A stretch of DNA of 64,000 bases, taken from the NCBI GenBank assembly GCA_032716605.1, contig CM064480.1, positions 24,391,651-24,455,650 of the forward strand. Reading direction: 5' to 3'. Both the position numbers and the translations under genes were made by a program. The DNA comes from Paralithodes platypus. Taxonomy: Eukaryota; Arthropoda; Malacostraca; Decapoda; Lithodidae. Below, in pieces: positions 40,999 to 52,888 of the stretch. The notes below the pieces were generated by a model, which did not search any database, was not told the origin of the DNA, and saw only the letters and a list, made by a program, of their open reading frames with translations. Position 1 is the first letter of the stretch, and every line of letters starts with the position of its first letter.

Positions 40999-41108
40999 GC
41001 TATTTCATAGTAGTTTTTAAGGCAATTTGTGAGGGGATTTTAGTTCACCCTACAGGTATTCAAAACTTGGAATATTTAGGAGTTTGGAGAGACATACAAG
41101 GCTTTTAA

Positions 41109-41312
41109 TCCCCTCAAGACCATGGCGTAATTTTCATCTTATTTTGGCTACCACTAGGGGCTTTTCTTTCTCTTATAATCTACCTCTAGGACTCAAAGGG
41201 GTAAGTCCGATCTCAATAAACCCTCTGAATAACACAGGTCCTTCTTAAACTGCATAACATCGCCTAACTTTAGCTAGAATAATATGAAAAACACGCCATG
41301 GTGCTGAAGAGG
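41109..41312. mobile_element. Short piggyBac-like MITE
   Basis: TTAA 41105-41108 and 41313-41316. Termini TCCCCTCAAGACCATGGCGT and, on the opposite strand, CCTCTTCAGCACCATGGCGT. At 204 bp it is the smallest TTAA-type unit here. Its interior resembles the outer element at 32738. Confidence 0.75.
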
Positions 41313-41539
41313 TTAACACAATACTTAGTGTATTGAAAAGAGTGAAATACAGCAAAGTAATTATAAAAGCTGAAAAGTTAATTCTTAGAAAATAATAGGA
41401 CAACATTTATCAAAGTCTCAGATGTATTTCAGAGTAAATTAGTTTTTGGCAAAATTGGCTAGATATGTGAGCATTCATGTTCTTGTGTATATTTTACTGT
41501 AATAAAAAGAAAAAACACAAAAAGACCATTGTTAATTAA

Positions 41540-42132
41540 CCTCTGAAGTGCGCATGGGGGTAATTAGACACCTCTCCCTGTGCGCATGTATTTGAGGTGT
41601 TTCCGTCACTAAAATATTCATTGTACCATTAATAGCATTAATACTTATCCATATGCGCCTATTATGGGTTGATTATAAAGGTATTAACCTGAAACAACAA
41701 TAAAACGAGTGAAAACAGCGTTTGGATGGTCAAAATCGGAGATATAGCTCGCGAGTTGTATAATGTATGGGTGAGGCAAGCTGCTTTCCCGCCAATTTCC
41801 CCCAAGGCCACTGAGACACAGTCGATCGATACTCTCTCTCTCTCTTGCATTTGCTTGCTATCAGTGATGACCACACCCTGCAACCGGATTTCTAATGTTA
41901 GCACGAAAATATACCTCAGAATAAGGGAATAACAGGGAAAATAGGTGATAACTGAAGGAGAGGAGGAAAGTGGGGAAGGAGGGGAGGTAGAGGACTGAGA
42001 TTTTGCATGGCCCAGGGGCCCAAAAAAAAAAATAAAAACAAAAAATACAAATAAAAAAAATATTTTGTTTTCGATGTCAGAAGTTGATTTTTTTTTCCTC
42101 TGACTCTTAAGAGTCTCCCCGCAGTTCCCGGG
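41540..42132. mobile_element. piggyBac-like MITE
   Basis: TTAA 41536-41539 and 42133-42136. Termini CCTCTGAAGTGCGCATGGGG and, opposite strand, CCCGGGAACTGCGGGGAGAC; the match is weaker than in other copies. It contains a (CT)n run near 41833 and A-rich tracts; no transposase. Confidence 0.55.
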
Positions 42133-42136
42133 TTAA

Positions 42137-42657
42137 AGCCAAACGCAATATTTCATTTGTAACGCCGCCGTAGGCTCAATCCTTTTGAAAGTTAGAATCT
42201 CAAAAACTACATTTACAGGCATACTGTAGTTATAGGCCTAGCGGGATAAAGTGGATGAATGGAAGAACAATATGTTAACTAGGTATGGCATTAAAAACAA
42301 ACAATAGTCCCTCTAGACTCCTGTAGAGTTATGAAATTCTAAACAAAATACGGGGTAAAAAGTTAAAGAGAATATAATAAGAGTTGCATAATAAAATTCA
42401 GTATGGTTTTCCTATTTGTAACCAAACATAACCTAACATAAGACTATATATGGACCTAACCTAATCTAGATTATCTAGGTGACTAGGTTCCGTTAGTTAG
42501 ACTAGGTTTGCTGGTTTGGACACTACCTAATTAGGTAAGGTTAGGTTATTTTGACTTGTTTTAATCCATTTCAGTTCACTCCTCAAATTTCTTGTTCTTC
42601 ATAGCTTTCCCGACTGGGTGCCATACTTTAAAACTGATGGATAGCCTACTTGGTTAT
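42137..42657. other. Spacer, nothing recognised
   Basis: AT-rich with several TAGGTTA/TAACCTAA phrases at 42420-42545, suggesting a small degenerate tandem or palindromic repeat, and no gene. Confidence 0.4.
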
Positions 42658-42659
42658 AC

Positions 42660-43031
42660 AGTAGGGTCTCACATAAAACGAGTATATGGTCGATAAACGA
42701 GGGCGTTTTATGCGATTTCGTTTTATGTGAACACAGAATTTTGGTGGCCCAATATCGTCAATGTTCACTGGAAGCGTAAATTTCCGTCAGGAGCGTACGA
42801 TATTTTGTACGATATTTTGGCGTTCTATATGAAAGCGTGCGATATTTCGTACATTTTGTACGATATTTCGGCGCTCTATATGAAAACTCCTCGGATTTGC
42901 CCCACTTTGGCGGCGGACTCGTTTTATGTGATCACATTCGTTCTGATCGAAAATTAAATATTAATATTTTAGGTCGGTCGTTTTAATCGAGACTCGTTTT
43001 ATGCGAACACGTTTTATGCGGGACCCTACTG
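42660..43031. mobile_element. Tigger-like MITE
   Basis: CAGTAGGGTCTCACATAAAACG at the left and CAGTAGGGTCCCGCATAAAACG at the right (opposite strand; each quoted to 20 or so bases), each next to TA. The motif CGTTTTATG recurs inside, and there is a tandem TACGATATTTNGGCG block at 42796-42880. A half copy of the same family is at 56637-56805. Confidence 0.8.
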
Positions 43032-43301
43032 TATATACATATCAGGGGTACCGAATGTGTAACATACTTGAAAAATTAGTGATTAGCCTATTTAAACAAA
43101 GACGTTCCTACCTGTTTTCCCTTGTGCCATGTAAACAGACCAGGCCGAGGCTAATCTACATTCATGCTTGAAATTGACATTAATATGTGCTCTGCTAAAT
43201 TATTTGTAATAACTAATAAGTACAGTAATATTAAAACTCTCAAAAACATATATTATATTATTATAATATTCCTGAATGATAATAATGAATAAAACGTGAA
43301 G

Positions 43302-44731
43302 AAAGAACTCACCCCCACAACATCCTGGAGGGTGGTCAGAACCTTAGGCTCTGACCACCTCCCGATCATTATCACCACCAAAACCAGACTCACCCCAACT
43401 AGCCACAAACACACATACACCAATTATAAAAGAGCTAACTGGGAAGCATTCACAAATGAGACAGAACAACACTTCACAACTCTAAACAGTACACCCATCA
43501 CTAACATCAACAATGCTGTACACATACTCAATAAAACTATCCAAAACGCTGACAAGAAACACATTCCAAGAGGTAACAGAAAAAGACACAACCCCAACTT
43601 CACACCAGAAATTCAAAACCTCATCAGACAACGCGACATACTGAAACACTCCCCAGAACCCCACACACAAGACATCACACAACAAATCCAAGCACTCAAC
43701 ACCCAGACTAACAACAAAATACAAGAACAACAAAAACTAAATTGGAATAACTTCCTACAAACACTTGATCACAAAACAAACCCCAAAAAACTCTACAAAA
43801 CACTAAACAGCATCACACTTTCCAACAGCAACACAACACAATCACATGCTGCAATCATAACAACAGACTCTACTCCTTCATGTAAACAACAAGCAAACAC
43901 TCTCATCAATCACTTCTCACATGTCAGCCACCTAAAACCCCACAAAGACGACCGATGTGTCATCTGACTTAAGAGACAATTCCCCACAGACCCTGACTAT
44001 ACACCCTTCACCAATCACCAGACAAAGCACATCATCAACAATCTCAAGCACTCACCCACCTGTGGCCTAGACAACATAAGCAACATACACCTCAGACACC
44101 TGGGACCACAAGGCATACAAGCACTCACTAACATATCAAACTACAGTTATTCACATAACAAAATACCAGACATCTGGAAGCATGGTATCATCATCACATT
44201 CCCCAAACCCAACAAAGACCCCACGCTACCCTCCTCACACCGCCCCATCACACTCCTTTGCACCCCCTCCAAAGTCATGGAACGCCTTGTACTACAACTA
44301 ATTACACCCGACCTACCCCTAGCTCCAACACAACATGGCTTCAGGCCACTGCACTCCACAAACACTCTTCTCACAGACCTTACACAAAGAGCTTTTGACG
44401 GTATCAACTCAGCTAGACCACCACACAGATCACTACTAGCCACACTCGACATTAGTAAAGCCTTCGATGCCATCCCCCGCCACAACCTAACAAACAAAAT
44501 TTACAACACAAAAAGGTGGCTGGCCAACTTCCTAGCAGGCAGTATCTTTTGCCGGTCAGTCATCTAGCATCAGAAACTTTCCAAACGGAGTCCCACAAGG
44601 ATCCGTCCTATCGCCCGCACTCTTCAATCTGTACATGCACGATATAACTACACACAATACACCCCAAATAAACTTAGCCTCCTATGTAGACGACATAACA
44701 CTCACATGCACACACCATGACCCAAACACAG
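43302..44731 (+). pseudogene. LINE-C copy 1, first segment (endonuclease end to RT)
   Basis: 5'-truncated: begins in the end of the endonuclease ('TLGSDHLPIIITTKTRL', the SDH motif), then linker, 'MERLVLQLITPDLPLAPTQH' and 'GFRPLHSTNTLLTDL', motif A 'ATLDISKAFDAIPRHN', motif B 'NGVPQGSVLSPALFN', motif C altered to 'SYVDDITLTC' (copy 2 has YADD). Several frameshifts (near 43965, 44500 and 44570) are present. LINE-D interrupts it after 44731; it resumes at 52889 and, after LINE-F, at 54657. I/Nimb-like or related clade by motif feel; not certain. Confidence 0.85.
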
Positions 44732-44735
44732 TCAG

Positions 44736-45888
44736 ACCGTGGTGGAGGGCGGACGTGCTTGAGACAGCTGATTCAGCCAGCGCCTGTTTGGTGGTTTGGT
44801 ATTTTTGTAGCGTTCATATGTGTTGTCCTTTTGTTTATTAATTATAATTTAAATGCAATTAGTGAATATACTCCCTAGTTAAAAAAGGTGAGAGTTGAGT
44901 TTGATTTTATTAAGAAATAAAAAGTAATGGATATTCCCGCCGAAACTTTTGGAGCCGAACAGGTGTAAACAAAGACCAGCTGGCAGTATGGCCAGCGGTG
45001 GGAGGAACCGGCTTAGCCTGCCCCCAAGCAGGGTGCTAACCAGAGACCCTTATGATCGTGATCATGAGGTATTTGATATTTCAGGGTTCTCAGAGAAGGG
45101 AGCAGCAATATCTGCATTTGCGGTAAGGTTGAATAAACTAGAACGGAAGTTAGAGGAACAGGAGACAAAAAGCTTAGATTATGAACAAAGAGAAAAACGG
45201 ATGGCAAACCAAATTAGTATTCTAAAAGATGAGAATTACGTATTAAGGGTCTGTATTAGCGAAATGCAGGAAGAAATGGACAGGATGAAGAAAGATATGA
45301 AGGATGAATTTGAAAAGAACGAGGAGATAAGGAATTTGAAATTTACGGAGATAGTAAAGGAGCAACAGTTAGCCGAGGAAAAATTAAAGATACATAGGCA
45401 GGGAGGTAACTTTGAAAAGGATGTAGTTAAGGTAATTAGACAGAAGGAAAATCTAGTGAGGGAGACTGCTGGAAGAAAAAAATGTATTGTGATAAGAGGA
45501 GATAAGGAGAAACACAATGTAAAGAAAGAGGAGAGAAGTAGGATAGAGAGAAACCGAGTGAAGGAGATTCTACAGGTAGTGGACGAGGGTGTGAGAGAAT
45601 GGGAGAATTAAATCGAAGACATGCATAGAATTGGAAAATATAAACAAGAGTCTAGGCCAATGAAAGTGCAGTTTTGCACAGTAGGAATAGTAGAGGAAAT
45701 CATGAAGAATAAATGGAGGTTGAAAGATAGGGATTGTCTGAAACATATTTACATCGAAAAAGACATGGACTTAGATGAAAGAAACAAAATGAAAAGTTTG
45801 AGGGAGGAGGTGAAGGAATTGAATGCCAAAAGAACTGACCAAGAAGTGGATTTTTTTTATTGGCGACTGGTAGGAACAAAGAAGAAGA
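44736..45888 (+). mobile_element. LINE-D, 5' portion (5' UTR and ORF1)
   Basis: A CR1/Jockey-group LINE inserted in LINE-C copy 1; an AAACACAG/AAATACAG pair (44726-44735 side and 52880-52890 side) may be its imperfect duplication. About 250 bp of 5' UTR precede ORF1. It is interrupted at 45888 by LINE-C copy 2 and resumes at 49501. Confidence 0.75.
44988..45888 (+). pseudogene. LINE-D ORF1: coiled-coil protein with L1-ORF1-like C-terminal domain
   Basis: From 'MASGGRNRLSLPPSRV' the protein has a long coiled coil ('VRLNKLERKLEEQETKSLDY', 'VLRVCISEMQEEMDRMKKDM'), then 'KKCIVIRGDKEKHNVKKEER', an in-frame TAA at 45609-45611 ('EWEN*IED'), then 'RIGKYKQESRPMKVQF' and 'LKHIYIEKDMDLDERNKMKS', which resembles the C-terminal nucleic-acid-binding region of L1 ORF1p-type proteins. 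A nucleocapsid-like RNA-binding role is inferred. It stops where LINE-C copy 2 inserts. The stop codon breaks the ORF; the family relative LINE-E has the same domain order. Confidence 0.75.
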
Positions 45889-47040
45889 CATTGAGAGCAA
45901 CCCATGACCCACATACACATACATATGTCCAACTTGCTCAAAACCCATCACTTCGAGTCGCCACACTAAGGGTTCAGTTCTCTGCAATTCATGCAGGAAC
46001 TGGACCCACTTCACCTGTACAACACTTGCCTCCAAGAAACACTACACGAACACCTGGACCTGTTCCTCATGCCCCTCCCTCTCCCAGTCAAATCCCTCGC
46101 CTAAAACCCGTCCACCTCTCCTCCCAACCCACCTAGCCTTCCCATATCATCCACTCCCCCCCCTAAAACCCGTCCACCTCTCCTCCCTAACCCACCTAAC
46201 CTTCCCATACTATGCACATCCTCAACTCTGCACACCACACCCCATCCTAATCCATTCCAACCCCCATCTCCTGCTCCCCAATCCCCACCCCCACCTCACT
46301 CCCAACCTCCAGGCCCTCCCTCACCCCCACCCCATCCTCGTGCAGCAGCACCCAACATACATCGTGCACATAACATTAACATTCTCCAATTGAACATAGA
46401 TGGCATTAACACAAAGAAACACGAACTCTCACACTTCATCAAACAACACAACATACACATTGCCATCTTACAATAAACAAAACTCTGCACATCACAAAAA
46501 ACACCCACATTTCATAATTTCACCACCATCAGACAAGACCGGGCTGTCGGCGGGGGCGGTGGACTCATCACCCTGGTACACAATGAAATATCATACATAG
46601 TAACCAGTGTACAAACCAAATCCCTCCTCCCCCCAAATGATAACACAGCAGAAATACAATCAATTAAAATACGCACTGGCAACAAATCCAACATAACCAT
46701 CATAAACACATACATCCCTCCCCAAACATCCCCTACAGTACCAAATGAATACAGACCACACTTACAACACATCACAAACACCCCACACATCATCCTGGGT
46801 GGTGACTTCAACGCCAAGACGTCGGCCTGGTTTGTCGACAACCCCGACACAGACAGAGGGCTGGTACTACAAAACCAAACAGATAACCTCATCATCCTTA
46901 ACGACATCCATCAACATACCCATATTCCTCACCAAGCCCTCTATAACCCATCATCTCCAGACATCACCTTTTGCTCCCCAGAACTCGCCCCCACAACATC
47001 CTGGAGGGTGGTCAGAACCTTAGGCTCTGACCACCTCCCG
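45889..47040 (+). pseudogene. LINE-C copy 2: PHD finger and APE endonuclease
   Basis: The 2A-like motif is damaged (Gly codon GGA replaced by TGA). The PHD finger 'CPTC..CNSCRNWTHFTC' follows, then a long Pro-rich linker to about 46380. The endonuclease reads 'INILQLNIDGINTKK', then 'ILQ*TKL' where the catalytic Glu codon (ETKL in relatives) is TAA near 46474, 'YIPPQTS', 'ILGGDFNAKTSAW' and 'TLGSDHLPIII'. The loss of the catalytic Glu by nonsense means no active nuclease. Several frame changes link the pieces. Confidence 0.8.
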
Positions 47041-48565
47041 ATCATTATCACCACCAAAACCAGACTCACCCCAGCTAGCCACAAACACACATACACCAAT
47101 TATAAAAGTGCTAACTGGGAAGCATTTACAAATGAGACAAAACAACACTTCACAACTCTAAACAGTACACCCATCACTAACATCAACAATGCTGTACACA
47201 TACTCAATAAAACTATCCAAAACGCTGACAAGAAACACATTCCAAGAGGTAACAGAAAAAGACACAACCCCAACTTCACACCAGAAATTCAAAACCTCAT
47301 CAGACAACGCGACACACTGAAACACTCCCCAGCACCCCACACACAAGACATCACACAACAAATTCAAGCACTCAACACCCAAACTAACACAAAAAATACA
47401 AGAACAACAAAAACTAAATTGGAATAACTTCCTACAAACACTTGATCACAAAACAAACCCCAAAAAACTCTACAAATCACTAAACAGCATCACACTTTCC
47501 AACAGCAACACAACACAATCACATGCTGCAATCACAACAACAGACTCTACTCCTTCATGTAAACAACAAGCAAACACTCTCATCAATCACTTCTCACATG
47601 TCAGCCACCTAAAACCTCACAAAGACGACCGACGTGTCATCCGACGTAAGAGACAATTCCCCACAGACCCTGACTATACACCCTTCACCAATCACCAGAC
47701 AAAGCATATCATCAACAATCTCAAGCACTCACCCGCCTGTGGCCTAGACAACATAAGCAACATACACCTGGGACCACAAGGCATACAAACACTCACTAAC
47801 ATATCAAACTACAGCTATTCACACAACACAATACCAGACATTTGGAAGCATGGTATCATCACATTCCCCAAACCCAACAAAGACCCCACGCTACCCTCCT
47901 CGCACCGCCCCATCACACTCCTTTGCTCCCCCTCCAAAGTCATGGAACGCTTAGTATTACAACTAATTACACCCGACCTACCCCTAGCTCCAACACAACA
48001 TGGCTTTAGGCCACTGCACTCCACAAACACTCTTCTCACAGACCTTACACAAAGAGCTTTTGACGGCATCAACTCAGCTAGACCACCACACAGATCACTA
48101 TTAGCCACACTCGACATTAGTAAAGCCTTCGATGCCATCCCACGCCACAACCTAACAAACAAAATCTACAACACAAACATGCACAACACAAAAAGGTGGC
48201 TGGCCAACTTCCTAGCAGGCAGATGTGCACACGTATCTTTTGCCGGTCAGTCATCTAAAATCAGAAACTTTCCAAACGGAGTCCCACAAGGATCCGTCCT
48301 ATCGCCCGCACTCTTCAATCTGTACATGCACGATATAACTACACCCAATACTCCCCAAATAAACTTAGCCTCCTATGCAGATGACATAACACTCACATGC
48401 ACACACCATGACCCAAGAAGAGCAACAGATCTCCTTCAACCCTATCTCAACACACTACATGGCTGGTGCACTACAAACAGACTTAATCTAGCCCCAGCCA
48501 AATCCACCGCAACCCTGCTCACAAGCTGGACAGGTGAACACGAATACATCCCTCAACTCCCATAA
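47041..48565 (+). pseudogene. LINE-C copy 2: reverse transcriptase
   Basis: A linker up to ~47640 is followed by 'HGFRPLHSTNTLLTDL', motif A 'LATLDISKAFDAIPRH', motif B 'NGVPQGSVLSPALFNLYM' and an intact motif C 'SYADDITLTC', then 'NRLNLAPAKSTATLL'. A frameshift near 47390 breaks the linker. The main RT frame 47942-48565 is open and its active-site Asp pair is intact, unlike copy 1 (SYVDD). Confidence 0.85.
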
Positions 48566-49500
48566 ACAACACACCCCTAACACATACACACACACCCAAA
48601 ATCCTAGGAGTAACATATGATACTCATATGACATTCAAACAGCACACCACAAACATTAAAAAGAAACTGACACCCAGACTTAACGCCCTCAGGTCACTTG
48701 CTCACACAAAATTTGGACACAACAAAGAAACTACCACCACAGTATATAAACAATACATAAGATCAGTAATGGAATACGCAAGCCCAGCCTGGGCTTCTAA
48801 CCTAGCTGAAACACATCATAAGACCTGACAGACTATTCAAAACAAAGCCCTGAAGATCATTACAGGCTGCACAGCTACTACACCCACAGATCATCTACAT
48901 CAAGAAACTAAAATCCTCAAAGTCAAAGACCATCTGGACATGAGAGGCACTCAATTCCTGGCAGCAGCCTCCACGAACCAAGACCACCCACTAAACTACA
49001 TGGCAACAAACCCACAGACACCAAGAAATATCAAAACAACACCCAGCACACGGTATCACACAATTATTGTCCTCTCTCCCTCCCTGCCCACCCCGAACCA
49101 ACTTCCAGAAGCACATCCATACTCATATCTCTCGCCAATCCATCCACTCACTCACAGACAACACGCAGATGCATGCACGACCTCCCGAAATCCATCCTTC
49201 CGAATCCTCCCTCCCTCGCGAGGACAGTGTCCACCTGGCCAGGCTGAGATGCGGACACCATTCAGCTCTCCTGAGCTATCAGAAGAGACTGGATGACTCC
49301 GTTGTCGACGCCTGCCCGGGATGTAACACAGCACCCCATACCATTAAACACATCATAGAAGACTGCATTTCACACAACCACTTACGCCAACAACACAACC
49401 TACACTCAATGAGAGCTCTGTGGGAAAGCCCGATCGTGGCCATGGCCTTCCTCAGGGACTCGGGGCTGTTCGGCCAGGCAGCTTAGGGAACAACAACAAC
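48566..49500 (+). pseudogene. LINE-C copy 2: C-terminal region and 3' end
   Basis: Reads 'FKQHTTNIKKKLTPRLNALR', 'SVMEYASPAWASNLAETHHK', an in-frame stop near 48826, 'IITGCTATTPTDHLHQ', a frameshift near 49060, then 'ARLRCGHHSALLSYQKRLDD', and a C-terminal CxxC..H..C knuckle ('CPGCNTAPHTIKHIIEDC'). The reading ends 'GLFGQAA' and the following GGCAGCTTAGGGAACAAC repeat tail is shared with the SINE-like repeat at 11927 and 25387. Confidence 0.8.
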
Positions 49501-49509
49501 AACAAAGAA

Positions 49510-50721
49510 GAAGAAATGGTTCATCAAAGGACCACAGAGGAAGACGGAGGGGCAAACAGAGAAATTCGGGACGAACGGTCAGACAGAGGAAGCGAGGACC
49601 AGTACCGAACGACAGGAGGGAGAGATTGGAGTAAACGAGGAACCAGTGAGAGAAACAGGGCAGGTGGAGAGCACGGGGGAGCAAGGGGGGGGAGAGTAGA
49701 GTCTGGGAATATTAGGGAAAAAAAAAAAAGTGTAAGAAAGGGGGAGATGAAGGTGATGTATAGTAATGTGGATGGCTTGCTGTCTAAGAAATTAGAATTG
49801 AATGACTATATTGAAAAATATAAACCACATATTATGTGCTTAGCAGAAACAAAGTTGAGAGGTGGTACTGAATTGGGAGTGTTGGGATGGGAAGGGTACA
49901 ATGTGTGGAGAAAAGACAGAGAAGGAAAAGTGGGGGGTGGAGTGTTAATAATGACTGACAAAAATATAGAAGTAAGGGAGATTAACCTAGGCAATAATAG
50001 ATCAGAAATTATAGCAGTGACAATAAATGACAAAGACAACAAAGCAACTGATATAGTAGTGGCTTATAAACCACCACAAACTAGAGCATGGAAGCGGGAA
50101 GAATATGATCAACTAATTAAAATGTAAAACTTGCAAACTAAACAAACCAAAATTGGGACAAGGACAATATAAAGTCAAATTAAATTATCAAAATCGCTAT
50201 GTGGAAACAACGCTTACTAAAATGAAAATTATTAAATAAAAGAACACAATCCACCACATAGGGTGTACATCACTACATGAGCAAGTTAATCTGTTTCCCA
50301 AGCAAACCAATCGCACATATAACAACGCACTATCGTCACAGAATCTCTAGATGCACTAAAAATACTTTTTAATAGGAGAAATAAATTAATATTAACAGGT
50401 GATTTCAACTGTAAGGAAGTCAATTGGGAAGGGTTAGATGCGGGAAATAATAATGAATCTTGGGGCAGTAAATTACTGAATCTAGTAACAGAAAACATGT
50501 TAACACATGTTAGAGAAAACACACGAATCAGAGGGATGGATGAACCATCCAGGCTAGACCTAGTCTTCACCAGTGATCCGCATGATGTTAAAAAGATAAA
50601 TTATCGTTGTCCCTTGGGAAAAAGTGATCACAAGATTTTAGAAATGGAGATGGATTTGGGGAAAAATGAGGAGAGAAATGAAGGACATAAAATAAATAGA
50701 TACAACTATGCTAAAAACTGA
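49510..50721 (+). pseudogene. LINE-D ORF2 N-terminal: APE endonuclease
   Basis: 'MKVMYSNVDGLLSKKLELND', 'IMCLAETKLRG' (catalytic Glu), 'VGGGVLIMTDKN', 'VVAYKPPQTRAW' up to a stop at 50127. About 210 bp of unrelated AT-rich sequence (50128-50340) then precede 'LFNRRNKLILTGDFNCKEVN', 'SRLDLVFTSD' and 'GKSDHKILEM'. The endonuclease is therefore split by a small insertion or rearrangement. SNVDG, ETKL, GDFN and SDH are the standard APE motifs. Confidence 0.8.
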
Positions 50722-50731
50722 TTTTAAATAA

Positions 50732-52751
50732 TTGAAAAATTATTTCCAAAGTATAAATTGGAAGGAACTAGAAAGCCTGGAAAAGGTTCAAGACAAACAT
50801 AGACATTTCTTGAAAGTATATGAAGAAGGGATACATAAATATGTCCCAAGGTTCCAGCCAGGGGTAAAGAAGGAAAAGGAATGGTTCAATATAAGATGTA
50901 GTAAGGCACAGGATAGAAGAAACCGAGCCTGGAATATAGCACGGAAGAGACATAGTGAAAATAACTGGAATAAGTACAAGGAGAAAATAAATTAATACGT
51001 AAAGATACGACGCGAGGAACAATATAAATATGAAAGGAATATTGTAAAGAAGTGCAAAAACGAGCCAAAGCTATTTTATAGATTTGTAAATGGAAAAATA
51101 AAAACAAAAGAAGGTATTGTCAGACTAAGAGTTGGAACAAACAGCTATGAGAAAGATAAAGATGTGTGTGAAGTTATGAATGAAAAGCTTCAGTCAGTGT
51201 TTGTAAAAGAGGAGGAGTTTATAGAACCTGATAGAGAAATGAGAACACCACAGATGCCTGAAATGAAAGTGACAAAAAGTGAAGTGCTGAAATTGATGCA
51301 GGATTTGGACGCGAGGAAATCAATGGGACCAGATGGAGTGGCTGGATGGATCCTCAAAGAATGTGTGGAAGAGTTAGTGGAACCAATCTATGACATCATC
51401 AAATCTTCACTGAAAGAAGGAGACCTGCCAGTGGAATGGAAGAGAGCTAACATAGTACCTATTTACAAAGGAGGAGACAGAGAAAATCCGCTTAACTATA
51501 GACCGGTGTCCCTCACCAGCATTGTTTGCAAAATTTGTGAGAAAATTATAAGAAAAAAGTGGACACACTTCATAGAGAGACAGGGGGTGCTTAGTGAGAA
51601 ACAGTTTGGATTCAGGGAAGGGAGATCTTGTGTATCTAATTTATTAAGCTTTTATAGCAGAGTGGTAGATGTTACACAGGAGAGAGAGGGATGGGTTGAC
51701 TGTGTTTACCTGGACCAGAAAAAGGCCTTACAAAAGGTTATTGTGGAAATTGCAGGTTGTTGGAGGTGTACAGTACATGGTAGGATGTTAAAATGGATGG
51801 AAATCTTTTTAATAGGAAGAGAAATGAGGACCACAATACGAGACAAATATTCACAGTGGAGGAGTGTGACGAGCGGAGTACCACAGGGATCAGTGTTGGG
51901 TCCGATAATGTTCCTACTTTATGTAAACGACATGCCAGAAAACTTGAATAGCTATATGAATATGTTCGCGGATGATGCTAAGATCATGAAGAATGTCACC
52001 TGTATAGAAAGTTGTCAGGGTCTTCAAAAGGACCTAGATAAGTTGCACAGATGGAGCCAAACTTGGAAAATGAGTTTAAATGCAGAAAAGTGTCATGTTT
52101 TGGAAGTGGGAACAAGTGAGATAAGGCCAAGCTGGGAGTACAAATTAGGAATTGAAAAAATTGGCAAAACACGGCATGAGAAGGACCTTGGAGTGATAAT
52201 ACAAGATGATCTATCGCCGGAGAAGCATATGGAATAATAACCAATATGAGAGTGGCATTTAACTATTTGGACGAAGAAATTTTAAGAAAACTGATAATGA
52301 CTATGATAAGACCAAGATTAGAATATGCAGCAGTCATATGGTCACCACATTTGAAAAAAACACAAACAAATTAGAGAAAGTCCAAAGGATAGCAACGAAG
52401 ATGATCCCAAGATTGAAGGAGTTGACATATGAGGAAAGACTTAAGACACTACAACTGCCTACCTTGAAAGAGAGAAGGAAACGAGGCGACTTAATAACGA
52501 TGTTCAAGGGAGTAAAAAGTTTGGAACGAGTAGATAGGGAAGATTTATTCGTGAAGGATGATGGAAGGACAAGGGGACACGAGTTTAAACTGAGGAAGGG
52601 CAGATGTCGTAAGGATACAAATAAATTCAGCTTCCCATATAGAAGTATAGAGACTTGGAACAACTTGGAGGAGGAGGTGGTGAGAGCGAAGAACATTAAC
52701 GTGTTCAAATCTAGGTTGGATAAAAGTAAATATGGAAATAGGACAACATAA
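50732..52751 (+). pseudogene. LINE-D ORF2 C-terminal: reverse transcriptase
   Basis: Frame 50732 onward: 'VPRFQPGVKKEKEWFNIRCS', a TAA near 50993, 'YKYERNIVKKCKNEPKLFYR', 'MGPDGVAGWILKECVEELVE', 'NYRPVSLTSIVCKICEK', 'QFGFREGRSCVSNLLSFYSR'. The motif A region is altered ('YLDQKKALQKVIVEI' against 'YLDFKKAFDKVPHKR' in LINE-F). Motif B 'SGVPQGSVLGPIMF' and motif C 'MFADDAKIM' are intact. A frameshift/deletion near 52240 leads to 'EKVQRIATKMIPRLKELTYE' and 'RRKRGDLITMFKGV'. CR1/Jockey-like. Confidence 0.85.
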
Positions 52752-52888
52752 GCTATGATATGTTAGTACAAAATACTGGGAAATTGGGAATATCCATTAC
52801 GATACTTGTCTAAGTAAAATGGATTGATTGTAAAGTAACTAAGACAGGACAACACGAGCGCTGCTCAATTCCTGTAAACTACAAATAG

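Larger units (their letters stand above)
45889..49500 (+). mobile_element. LINE-C copy 2, inserted in LINE-D with 14-bp TSD
   Basis: Flanked by AACAAAGAAGAAGA at 45875-45888 and 49501-49514, a perfect 14-bp duplication. It starts at the codons of the 2A-like motif ('DIESNP' then a stop) and ends GGCAGCTTAGGGAACAAC with AAC repeats. It carries PHD finger, endonuclease, RT and a C-terminal zinc-knuckle region. It is 3612 bp long, close to a full ORF2-bearing copy, and inserted after LINE-D. Confidence 0.9.
49501..52888 (+). mobile_element. LINE-D, 3' portion (endonuclease, RT, 3' UTR)
   Basis: Continuation of 44736-45888 after LINE-C copy 2. ORF2 overlaps the end of ORF1 in another frame. Coding blocks are 49500-50127, 50341-50721, 50732-52237 and 52338-52751; the 3' UTR ends TGTAAACTACAAATAGGTAA ATACAG, joining LINE-C copy 1 at 52889. 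Confidence 0.75.
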
